NCBI GenBank assembly: GCA_003598175.1
Contig: QZKN01000191.1
Location: 1 to 55,979 of the forward strand
DNA length: 55,979 nt
Direction: 5' to 3'
Source of the DNA: Candidatus Omnitrophota bacterium
GTDB lineage: Bacteria; Hinthialibacterota; Hinthialibacteria; Hinthialibacterales; Hinthialibacteraceae
A program made the position numbers and the translations under genes. The notes under the pieces are model-generated. The model was not told where the DNA came from. It did not search any database and saw nothing but the letters and a program-made list of their open reading frames with translations. Every line of letters starts with the position of its first letter. Within the stretch, counting starts at the first letter, position 1. Positions 25,942 through 33,948 of this stretch are shown here, piece by piece.

Positions 25942-27027
25942 TTATTTATTTTCCCCGATGAGTTTCCTTACCACCGCAATCGCGTCGTTGTCAGGCAAAA
26001 CCGAGATTTCGACGAGATAGTTTCGTTCCTCGCCGGGTTTGAGAAAAACCAGAGCGCCGTCCGCGCGATCGTGCGCGCGCCCCTGCACGCTGCAATTGGC
26101 CGGTTCGAGGCCGCAGACGTAGGTTCCCGCGCCCATCATTTTCCATTGGCAGAACCGATGCAGTTCCTTTTTCCGATGGCGGACGTGCACGCCGATTCCC
26201 CGCTCGTTGGCGAATTTCGGATTGACGAGGGCGGAATGACAAAAACCTTTTTTGTCGGATACGATGTCGTGGTAATAGGCTTTTTCCGCGTATCCGGCTT
26301 TGGGCGTTTCAAAGTGGTTGTAGAGTTCCTTCCCTTTTTCCGCTTCCGCATCGCGCGGTCGCCATTTCGAATTGATGAGCAGTTCCGTGTTTTCGTCCAG
26401 CACGGGAAAACCGATGTTGATGTGATAGATCAGTTGATGCGGAACCGGTTCGAAAGCTTCGTTGCGGACGGCGTCTTCGATGGTGATGGTGTTGGAGCCG
26501 ATTTCGGTGGAAATTGTGCGGCGGAGAACGATGTTCGGGCCGAAGATGACGCTTTCGCGAATTTCACCGGCAACCCACAGGCGGCGTGTGTTGCCGATCC
26601 ATTCGTCGCCGGTTTTGAGATAGCGGCAAGGGATGTGGGAATAGCGGCCATGTATGCCGAGGACGACGCCTTGATCATCGCAGGCCGCTCCGGCCCATGT
26701 CAGGCCGCAGGTCGTCAGCAGACCGCTGAAGAAGGTTTTGAGCCAGCCAATACCCTGCGGATCGAAATGCGCCGCATGCGCTTCACCCGTGGGGGTATCG
26801 TAAGAAAGCGAAGCAGCGCAATATTTGGCGGAAGCGATATCCAAGCCGCGGCCGGGCAGGACGTTGAAGGTCAGACCGGTTCCCGTGTCGAATTGAATCA
26901 CATCGGTTCCGTCTTCCACTCCTTCGACAAAACGCAGATGGCGGATGCCGCCCACCTGCCAGGATGCGCCGGTGTAGCGTTCCAGCTGGCTGCGACTAAG
27001 AGTACGTCCAAACAAATTCGGCATCAT
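25942..27027 (-). CDS. DUF4432 protein, aldose-1-epimerase-like
   Basis: Start at 27027 is set by CAGGAG seven bases upstream (next codon is also ATG); 361 residues. GTGLTFNVLPGRGLDIASA near residue 50, GGLTTCGLTW-like LLTTCGLTWAGAACDDQG and HQLIYHINIGFPVLDENTEL match the DUF4432 family, whose fold is the galactose-mutarotase beta-sandwich. Function is unproven; a sugar-binding or mutarotase role fits with the neighbouring oxidoreductase. It is divergent from guaA. Confidence 0.88.
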   Translation of the reverse strand: MMPNLFGRTLSRSQLERYTGASWQVGGIRHLRFVEGVEDGTDVIQFDTGTGLTFNVLPGRGLDIASAKYCAASLSYDTPTGEAHAAHFDPQGIGWLKTFFSGLLTTCGLTWAGAACDDQGVVLGIHGRYSHIPCRYLKTGDEWIGNTRRLWVAGEIRESVIFGPNIVLRRTISTEIGSNTITIEDAVRNEAFEPVPHQLIYHINIGFPVLDENTELLINSKWRPRDAEAEKGKELYNHFETPKAGYAEKAYYHDIVSDKKGFCHSALVNPKFANERGIGVHVRHRKKELHRFCQWKMMGAGTYVCGLEPANCSVQGRAHDRADGALVFLKPGEERNYLVEISVLPDNDAIAVVRKLIGENK

Positions 27028-27192
27028 TTGATCTCCTGTTTCGGAAAAATGATGATAAAATGAATTTTCATTGTTCATTCCTGTTTCGGTTAGTTTATGA
27101 TACAGAAAAACCGATGAATCACCCAGCCTTGAAAAAGGGCATCCGGCCTATCGTTTTAACGGTGAATGCGACTTTTATAAATGAGGTTTTCG

Positions 27193-28731
27193 ATGAGCCA
27201 CGATACGATTCTGATTCTTGATTTCGGTTCCCAATACAGCCATTTGATCGCGAGGCGGATTCGTGAGTTGGGAATCTACTGCGAATTGCATCCCTGCACG
27301 GTTTCCCTGGAGGAGGTGCGGAAATTAAATTTTAAGGGTATCGTTTTATCCGGCGGTCCAAACTCGGTGTATGAACGCGACGCTCCGCACGCAACGGATG
27401 GGATATGGGATTTAAATTTGCCGGTTTTGGGAATTTGTTATGGATTGCAGGAATTGTCACGTAAATTCGGAGGTCAGGTCAGCGCCGGGGAACAGCGGGA
27501 ATATGGCCATGCGGAACTGGAGATCTTGGAAAATGAGCCTCTTTTCGCGCATCTGCCCGATCATTTGCAGGTTTGGATGAGTCACGGCGATAAAGTACAA
27601 AACCTGCCGAACGGATTTCTCGCCATCGGACGCACGTCGAATTCCGAATTCGCCGCGATTGCCGATCACGATCGGAATTTGTATGGCATTCAATTTCATC
27701 CCGAAGTGACGCACACACCTGAAGGCAAAATTATCCTGCGCAATTTTGCCATCGAGATTTGCGGATGTAGGACGGATTGGTCGATGGGCTCGTTCGTGGA
27801 GGAGGCGATTGCGTCGATTCGCGAAAAAGTCGGAGAGGGTTTGGTGATCGGCGCGGTCAGCGGCGGAGTGGATTCGACCGTGGCGGCGGTCCTGATGAAT
27901 CGGGCGATCGGTGAGCGATTTCACGGTTTTTTGATCGACAACGGTTTGTTGCGGTTGAATGAAGCGCAGCAGGTGATGGAGCGCTTGAAGGGGCGTCTCG
28001 GAATCAACCTGACGCTGGTGGATGCGAGCGAACGGTTTTTGCAGAATCTGGAAGGCGTGACGAATCCGGAAAAGAAGCGCCGGATCATCGGCAATACGTT
28101 TATCGAAGTGTTCGAAGAGGAGGCCGAACATCTGGGGCAGGTGGATTTTCTGCTGCAGGGCACGCTGTATCCCGACGTGATTGAATCGGTTTCATTCAAA
28201 GGACCATCGGCGACGATCAAGACGCATCACAACGTCGGCGGATTGTTGAAGAATATGCGGCTGAAATTGATCGAGCCGCTGCGGGAACTGTTTAAGGACG
28301 AAGTGCGGGAATTGGGATCGGCGTTGGGATTGGATGAAGAAATCGTGTATCGCCAACCGTTTCCCGGACCGGGTCTGGCGGTGCGAATTCTCGGCGATGT
28401 CACGGAAAAGCAATTGGATATGCTGCGGCAGGCGGACGCGATTTTTTTGGATACGATTCGCGCCGCGGGGCTGTATCGCAAAATCGGGCAGGCGTTCGCG
28501 GTGCTGTTGCCGATTCGATCGGTGGGGGTGATGGGAGACAGCCGCACCTACGAGCAGGTAATCGCGCTGCGGGCGGTGCAAACAACGGATTATATGACGG
28601 CGGATTGGTATCCACTGCCGGATGATTTGCTGCGCAAGGCGTCGAATCGGATCATCAACGAAGTGCGGGGAGTGAATCGGGTGGTGTACGATATATCGTC
28701 GAAGCCGCCGAGTACGATTGAGTGGGAGTGA
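27193..28731 (+). CDS. guaA: GMP synthase (glutamine-hydrolysing)
   Basis: Converts XMP to GMP. The start at 27193 is preferred because GAGG lies six bases upstream; an ATG at 27181 has no such site. 512 residues: a class I glutaminase domain with the nucleophile in LGICYG (Cys82) and HPEVTHTPEGK, an ATP-pyrophosphatase domain with AVSGGVDSTVAAVL, and a C-terminal dimerisation domain ending KPPSTIEWE. All catalytic motifs are present. No guaB is nearby. Confidence 0.99.
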   Translation: MSHDTILILDFGSQYSHLIARRIRELGIYCELHPCTVSLEEVRKLNFKGIVLSGGPNSVYERDAPHATDGIWDLNLPVLGICYGLQELSRKFGGQVSAGEQREYGHAELEILENEPLFAHLPDHLQVWMSHGDKVQNLPNGFLAIGRTSNSEFAAIADHDRNLYGIQFHPEVTHTPEGKIILRNFAIEICGCRTDWSMGSFVEEAIASIREKVGEGLVIGAVSGGVDSTVAAVLMNRAIGERFHGFLIDNGLLRLNEAQQVMERLKGRLGINLTLVDASERFLQNLEGVTNPEKKRRIIGNTFIEVFEEEAEHLGQVDFLLQGTLYPDVIESVSFKGPSATIKTHHNVGGLLKNMRLKLIEPLRELFKDEVRELGSALGLDEEIVYRQPFPGPGLAVRILGDVTEKQLDMLRQADAIFLDTIRAAGLYRKIGQAFAVLLPIRSVGVMGDSRTYEQVIALRAVQTTDYMTADWYPLPDDLLRKASNRIINEVRGVNRVVYDISSKPPSTIEWE

Positions 28732-28945
28732 TGTTGGAAATTGACTGGCGAGGGAGATTGACAGAGAGAGATGGTAACAAACCGATTAATGATCATTCCA
28801 AGCAAATTCGCACGGTTCCCAGACCTTATTCTTTCGGAGGGTGAAAATAATTCCGCTCTTGTTTCCCTAACCCATAGAAATTATCCTGATAGATATACGA
28901 TAGCGATATCGGCCTGGCCGTATTTGCCGAAGGAATGGAATCCAT

Positions 28946-29215
28946 ATGAATACCATCGACATCAGGAAAATGAGCCGAATCGAACGCTTGCAAGCCATGG
29001 ACGAAAAACAAATGCAGTTGGGGAGCAGCGCCAAATTTTGGAAACTTATCGAAAAATGGCGTAAAGAAAAAACGATCGGCCGCGCCGAACTGGAGCCGCT
29101 TCCCAGCGCCATCTTCCAATCCAGCCAATGGGTTTCGACAAAGCGGAGGGAGAATCGGGAATCCGACGGAACGGCAATTGCCTATGACGTTGGATTCCCA
29201 ACCCCACCATGGTAA
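28946..29215 (+). CDS. Possible antitoxin-like small protein, perhaps decayed
   Basis: 89 residues. The N-terminal IRKMSRIERLQAMDE resembles the start of addiction-module antitoxins (TIGR02574-like), but the expected continuation is replaced by KFWKLIEKWRKEKTIGRAEL, a pattern seen at the ends of other antitoxins. The last ~35 residues look out of frame and overlap the coding-like remnant at 29105-29148. AAGGA lies 11 bp upstream. No toxin gene follows directly. It may be a chimeric relic. Confidence 0.4.
   Translation: MNTIDIRKMSRIERLQAMDEKQMQLGSSAKFWKLIEKWRKEKTIGRAELEPLPSAIFQSSQWVSTKRRENRESDGTAIAYDVGFPTPPW
29105..29148 (-). repeat. Coding-like remnant, copy 1
   Basis: Matches 30021-30064 at 39 of 44 positions. 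Read on the minus strand it encodes LRFVETHWLDWKMAL, and three of the five differences fall at third codon positions, so both copies probably derive from one gene family coded on the minus strand. The family is not recognised. Confidence 0.6.
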
Positions 29216-29256
29216 AATACGACGATCAGGAAAGAAGAACATGAGGAGACGAAACC

Positions 29257-29541
29257 ATGCCTCAGATTACGATCGACTTAAATAGCGAAACCGCCCAGCG
29301 GATCAAACAACTGGCTGATAGTCATGGCGTTCCCATCGATGAAGAAGTCCGGAATATTCTCTCGCAAGTGATTATTCATAAGGGACACATAGCGCAATTT
29401 GAAACAGACAAACCGGATGCGCGGGAACGATTCGAACGACATTTTGGTGCGATGGATATCGAATATGCCGCCGGCGCGGATAACGAACAAATCGACGCCG
29501 AACTCATGACAGAGTACTCTGCGGCACAGAAGGAAAACTGA
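29257..29541 (+). CDS. VapB-type antitoxin (ribbon-helix-helix-like)
   Basis: 94 residues. It starts MPQITIDLNSETAQRIKQLA, then DEEVRNILSQV, as expected for a DNA-binding ribbon-helix-helix N-terminus. The C-terminal FERHFGAMDIEYAAGADNEQ is the toxin-binding tail known from antitoxins next to PIN toxins. GAGGAG is well placed before the ATG. Its stop overlaps the toxin start (TGATG), so the two are translationally coupled, and the pair probably represses its own promoter. Confidence 0.85.
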   Translation: MPQITIDLNSETAQRIKQLADSHGVPIDEEVRNILSQVIIHKGHIAQFETDKPDARERFERHFGAMDIEYAAGADNEQIDAELMTEYSAAQKEN

Positions 29542-29933
29542 TGTTTCTTGATACATCGGGTCTTCTGTGTCTTTTCAACAAAGCGGAACCGTCGCATGAT
29601 TCCGCTCGCTCTCGTTATCTTGAATCTCGAATACGAATTACACACAATTATGTGCTGGCAGAATTCGTGGCGCTGGCGTCCGTACGACGGATACCACGCA
29701 TACCGACGCTTACCTATATTCAGGATTTGGTATTGAATCCAGACATCAAGACTATTTGGGTGGATGAATCTCTTCATCGTGAAGCCATGACCCTTCTCTT
29801 CAATCGAAATGACAAAACCTACTCGTTATGCGACGCGGTCAGCTTTGTTCTGATGCGGAAATACTTCATTGCCGACGCATTAACGACGGATCACCATTTC
29901 GAGCAGGAGGGATTTCGGAAACTGTTGGTTTAG
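29541..29933 (+). CDS. vapC: PIN-domain ribonuclease toxin (VapC-type)
   Basis: 130 residues with the acidic PIN residues intact: Asp4 in MFLDTSG, Glu41 in LAEFVAL, Asp98 in YSLCDAVSF and Asp117 in TTDHHFEQEGF. Members cut tRNA or rRNA when released by their antitoxin. It overlaps the antitoxin stop by one base. The pair looks functional, unlike the two other toxin loci of this window. Confidence 0.93.
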   Translation: MFLDTSGLLCLFNKAEPSHDSARSRYLESRIRITHNYVLAEFVALASVRRIPRIPTLTYIQDLVLNPDIKTIWVDESLHREAMTLLFNRNDKTYSLCDAVSFVLMRKYFIADALTTDHHFEQEGFRKLLV

Positions 29934-30020
29934 TAAGACGAAAGTTGCGGAGAATCGGTTGTTATCGTAAAAAAGAGTGATGTAATCATTGTTCATGAAT
30001 GAGAATCAACGCAATTCTCA

Positions 30021-30064
30021 AGCGCCGTCTTCCAATCCAGCCAATGGGGCTCGACGAAACGGAG
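30021..30064 (-). repeat. Coding-like remnant, copy 2
   Basis: Same 44-bp segment as 29105-29148, encoding LRFVEPHWLDWKTAL on the minus strand. A further shared GGAACGGCAATT follows both copies after a short gap. The two copies are in the same orientation and bracket the VapBC-type pair. Confidence 0.65.
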
Positions 30065-30202
30065 AATGGAGGGGTGATCGAGCGGAACGGCAATTTCTGG
30101 GGTTTTGAAAGTGAGAAGTGTTTCTCGCAGATGGTCTCGGGCTTGGTTGGGATTGCGGATGAGGAAATTGGAATACTTGGCGGGGCAGAGGGAGCAGAAA
30201 GT

Positions 30203-30236
30203 AGGGGTGGCAAGGGGGGCGTTGTTTCCACCCTTG
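30203..30236. repeat. Dispersed repeat, family B variant
   Basis: AGGGGTGGCAAGGGGGGCGT then TGTTTCCACCCTTG. The loop GCGTTGTTT is conserved while the stem has shifted to GGTGG/CCACC. Confidence 0.6.
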
Positions 30237-30308
30237 AGAGAAATTGCTACGGTTTCCGGCAAGGATATAAATGACGGTACCCTTGGCTTCATCGTATATA
30301 TTATTTTA

Positions 30309-33300
30309 TTATGCCATAAGATTAATAATCTCCCGCGCCTCCGTCGGTTTCCTGGCAATCGCGTAATCCCACTGCCCATAGTTCCCATCCGCATTGACGG
30401 CTTGAATCCAACGTTGCGCCGCGGCGTGTTTCACGGTTTCCAGTTCATCATATCCCTTCGTTTCCAGAATCAGGTATCTTGGCGGATCCGATTTTTTACC
30501 GCTTTTCAAACGTATAATGAAATCCGGAATATAATCATGCGGCTGCCCATCGTGAATGTAGGGGATAGCGAAACCAAGTCCGGCGTTTTTCACGAACGCC
30601 TCCACGGACGGATGCGTATCGATAAAATACGCCGCTGATTGTTCCCATTTTTTCGTATCGGCCACCACTCGATTAACATGACTCCGTTCAACATCTCGGA
30701 CCTCTTTTCCCGTCCAGAAATCCACATCGGTCGTGGAGCCAGGGCCGCGATGTTTTTCATATTTAGGTATTTCCGGCGCTTCCCCCTCGGTAGTATCCGG
30801 TCGAATCGCGTGAACCAGCCGTTCAATGACCCAGCCATAATACGGCGATAAAAACACGTCAATGAGCTCCGCCGGTTTCAACGGCTTTACTTTTTCTTGC
30901 ATATAACGATCGCCAATCTTCAACAACTGCGGGAATAGAATGTGGGAAGGAACCGTACATGCAGAATATTCTAAATAATCCTTGGTGAGACCTCCGGCGA
31001 TATCAAAAAGGAGTTCCTGATACCGTCTCCCCTGTCGATAGGGATTCAAATCGATCCGATCCAATTTACCCGGTCCTGCCAGGGAAGGTCTGCCCTGATT
31101 GGTCGGCAAACTTGCCTTGAGTTCCACTTCCGGGGGGATTTTTGTCGGATCAAGTTGCAATTCGGGCAAATGATCCCAATCGACGGTCACCGTATTGCGA
31201 ATCGCCTGGGTATATCCCTCTACTCGAGGAAATTCTATTTTGTATTGCTCTTTATCGGGAATCGCATGAACATGTTTTCGTTTTTGCGGCTTCGGCGGGC
31301 CTACCGTGGTGGCTTTATACGGAATCACTTCAAAGGGGACGCCGAGAATTTCCGCTGTTTCTTCACTCAGTTTTCCTTCTTCATCGAAATCCACATAATT
31401 GGTTCGCCGCAGGCCGCGGCCGACCACCTGTTCGCAAAGCAATTGGGACATGAAGGGACGCAATCCGATGATGTGCGTGACGGTATTGCAGTCCCATCCT
31501 TCCGTGAGCATCCCGACGCTAACGATGCAGCGCACATCCCGCCCGGGAGGATGCAACGGACGATTCAGTTTTTGCGCCAGGATTTCAAAACCTTCGGGAA
31601 AGATAGGGCGGCTTTGGCGATCCGCCGGCCACTCTCTTTTGCCGATCGTATCCAGAGTAAAACGCATCCAAAGCGTCTCATCCGATTTCGCGCCCTCGGT
31701 ATCCGTCTCGCTGATCACTTTGGAATCGACGCGAATGGTGTTGACTTTGCCGTTACGATTGCGAAAACTCTCAATGTTGGCGGGAGGGATTCCGGTCGGC
31801 GCGCGGTTTTCCGCCAGCCATTCATACAGCACCTTGGCAATCGCGGTGTTTTTGCAAACAATGATAAAGACCGGCGGGCGGGGATCGTCTTCGTTCTTTT
31901 CCCATTCCCGCAATGTTTTTTCCCATTCACCGCCCAGCAGGGCGATGGGAGTATGCGCATACTTCAAGATCGCTTCCGGTTTGGGCGAACCTTTTTTTCC
32001 GCCCTTTTCACTTGGCGTCAGCTGTTCGAGAATCCATTTCCAGAGATTGAAATACTTGGCGGTTTTGGAGCCGGTCGGATCGCGCAACGCCAGTTGCGGA
32101 ATCTTGACCAATCCGGCTTCAATCGCATCGGTCAATCCGAAATCACTGACAACCCACGGAAAAGGTTTGTTGGTGTCCTGCCCGACCCGTCCCAGATAAT
32201 AGGGCGTCGCCGATAAATCCATACAGAAATTGATCCCGCGAATTTTATGAATCCGATCCAATCCCTCGATCCATACGGTCGCTTCCTTATAAAATTCTTC
32301 CTCTCCTTCTTCTTCATACCCCTCTTCGTCAGTTTCCTGGCGAATCCGATAGGCATGATGGGCTTCGTCGTTTAGAATCAGAATGTTTTGTTTTCCGCCG
32401 ATATCCTTGCCGAGAACCCGATTTACCCAGGCGGTATCGCTCTCCACATATTTGAAGGATTCCACCAAAACGGATTTGAGATTTCCGGCGCTGTCACGGG
32501 ATTCTTCCAACACCGTTAAAATCCCCGCCGCGACCTGCATTTGCAAACTGTGCGGAGTCAAATAGCGGCGTCCACGAGCGGTGGTGGTTTGTTGTCCGAT
32601 TTGGATTTTCTCCGTGGTTCGGATCGGAACTCCGGCCCTGGAAACCTTTGCCGATGTCTCTCCCACCTGCATTTCCCGGCGTTCAAATATATGCCAATTG
32701 GTGACCAACACGCGCCCTTGGGTGAGTTGCGGCGTCAATTCCGGCGGGACCAGATCGCGGGTGCGGTAAATGCTCGCTTCGCCATTTTCCGGAATCAACT
32801 CGTTCAACCGGTTTTTGATGGTAATGTTCGGGCATACCACCAGCGCCACATCCGAGAATTTCGCATTTGTGCGATCATTGACTTTATTCAAAATATTCCA
32901 GGCAATGAGCATTCCCATCACCGTGGTTTTTCCGGTTCCGGTGGCCATTTTGCAGGCATAACGCAGAAAGGCTTTTGCGCCGTCGGCTCTTTGATTTTCA
33001 CTCGGTTCGTCAAATGGGATAGTAATCCCCTGCAGGAAATCCTGGCGGGCTTCCCGCAGAAAGATCACGGTTTCCACCGCTTCCAACTGTGCAAAAAATA
33101 AGGGGAACTGCCGCCCCTCTCTTCGCCACCATTCCATCAGTTGCCGGGTGATACGTCCCACTCCCGGAAATCCGTTGTTTCTCCATTCCTTGACCCGATT
33201 CCGGATATGATTGACCAATCGCATTTCGTAGCCGGGAGAAAATTCCTCGGATGGATACAGGATTCCATCGCTGAAATCCCAGGAAATAGGGGTATCGCTG

Positions 33301-33431
33301 GGAGGATAAACGATGGACGGCCTGCGACCGGAACGGAGCTCCGGTTCTTCATCTTCGCGAAGATACCAGAATTGCTTTGGCTCTTCATAAGGCGTGTTTA
33401 AAATCGGTTTTGAAACCTCAAAATTACTCAT
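30309..33431 (-). CDS. Type III restriction endonuclease subunit (helicase plus nuclease)
   Basis: 1040 residues. The superfamily 2 helicase has Walker A MATGTGKTTVMG (residues 162-173), DEAH at 355-358 (LNDEAHH), SATPYYLG and, in the second RecA domain, VGMLTEGWDCNTVTHIIGLR and QVVGRGLRR. A C-terminal PD-(D/E)XK nuclease has PDF (Asp970) and ETKG (990-993). This matches Res subunits that pair with Mod methyltransferases. mod lies upstream on the same strand but is separated by about 517 bp of dispersed repeats. All motifs are intact, so the enzyme should be active. Confidence 0.95.
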   Translation of the reverse strand: MSNFEVSKPILNTPYEEPKQFWYLREDEEPELRSGRRPSIVYPPSDTPISWDFSDGILYPSEEFSPGYEMRLVNHIRNRVKEWRNNGFPGVGRITRQLMEWWRREGRQFPLFFAQLEAVETVIFLREARQDFLQGITIPFDEPSENQRADGAKAFLRYACKMATGTGKTTVMGMLIAWNILNKVNDRTNAKFSDVALVVCPNITIKNRLNELIPENGEASIYRTRDLVPPELTPQLTQGRVLVTNWHIFERREMQVGETSAKVSRAGVPIRTTEKIQIGQQTTTARGRRYLTPHSLQMQVAAGILTVLEESRDSAGNLKSVLVESFKYVESDTAWVNRVLGKDIGGKQNILILNDEAHHAYRIRQETDEEGYEEEGEEEFYKEATVWIEGLDRIHKIRGINFCMDLSATPYYLGRVGQDTNKPFPWVVSDFGLTDAIEAGLVKIPQLALRDPTGSKTAKYFNLWKWILEQLTPSEKGGKKGSPKPEAILKYAHTPIALLGGEWEKTLREWEKNEDDPRPPVFIIVCKNTAIAKVLYEWLAENRAPTGIPPANIESFRNRNGKVNTIRVDSKVISETDTEGAKSDETLWMRFTLDTIGKREWPADRQSRPIFPEGFEILAQKLNRPLHPPGRDVRCIVSVGMLTEGWDCNTVTHIIGLRPFMSQLLCEQVVGRGLRRTNYVDFDEEGKLSEETAEILGVPFEVIPYKATTVGPPKPQKRKHVHAIPDKEQYKIEFPRVEGYTQAIRNTVTVDWDHLPELQLDPTKIPPEVELKASLPTNQGRPSLAGPGKLDRIDLNPYRQGRRYQELLFDIAGGLTKDYLEYSACTVPSHILFPQLLKIGDRYMQEKVKPLKPAELIDVFLSPYYGWVIERLVHAIRPDTTEGEAPEIPKYEKHRGPGSTTDVDFWTGKEVRDVERSHVNRVVADTKKWEQSAAYFIDTHPSVEAFVKNAGLGFAIPYIHDGQPHDYIPDFIIRLKSGKKSDPPRYLILETKGYDELETVKHAAAQRWIQAVNADGNYGQWDYAIARKPTEAREIINLMA

Positions 33432-33511
33432 GATTTAAAATCCCATAGTTTTTGCTTTTCAGACGGATATGATAATTTTTAAAGGTACAACCAGGATTTG
33501 CGTTTTTCTTT

Positions 33512-33832
33512 TTCTACCCCAACGGGGTAAAAGAAGACAGCCAGTGGGCAGCGCCCCTGGTTTTGTTTTTTATACCCCAACGGGGTAAGAGAAGATAGCC
33601 AGCGGGCAACGCCCCTGGTTTTGTTTTTTATACCCCAACGGGGTAAAAGAAGACAGCCAGCGGGCAACGCCCCTGGTTTTGTCTTTCGCCCTTTCAGGGC
33701 TTTGGTTTCTTACGATCTCTTTTCCAGGGGCGTTGCCCACTGGCTTTCTTCTTCCACCCCTTCGGGGTTTAGGTTGAAGGTAGAAGGCTGAGGGGCGATG
33801 CCCACTGGCTTTCCTCTTCCACCCCTTCGGGG
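33512..33832. repeat. Dispersed repeat cluster, family C, with three tandem 58-bp units
   Basis: ACCCCAACGGGGTAA starts units at 33516, 33574 and 33632, a 58-bp period. Each unit carries AGCCAGCGGGCAACGCCCCT. The last is followed by the palindromic CGCCCTTTCAGGGC. Two inverted relatives, AGGGGCGTTGCCCACTGGCT and AGGGGCGATGCCCACTGGCT, then end with ACCCCTTCGGGGT. Complementary halves let the cluster fold into long hairpins. Short frames through it are artefacts. The rest of the res-mod gap (33432-33948) holds nothing else that I can support. Confidence 0.9.
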
Positions 33833-33948
33833 TGAATTCCTCCCATTTAAAGGGAGTAAAAAAGAACCATACTCAGGGGATGATAGTATTCATTTCAATT
33901 CCACTCAGGATGCCATTATCGGTTAATCCTCTTTTCTACCCCTAAAGA

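Larger units (their letters stand above)
29934..30308. other. Gene-free interval with a remnant and a repeat
   Basis: 375 bp between the PIN toxin and the end of the type III res gene. The minus strand reads through YSNFLIRNPNQARDHLRETL into LRFVEPHWLDWKTALE, which looks like a piece of a real protein that I do not recognise. A family B repeat at 30203-30236 interrupts the region. Confidence 0.55.

Noticed and set aside
26071..27063. 330-codon plus-strand frame opposite the DUF4432 gene
   Set aside because: Antisense frame; the minus-strand protein matches a known family over its whole length.
29999..30274. 91-codon plus-strand frame downstream of the PIN toxin
   Set aside because: Differences between the two remnant copies favour the minus-strand frame, and part of this frame is a dispersed repeat.
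33479..33667. Small minus-strand protein
   Set aside because: It is a translation of the tandem 58-bp repeats.
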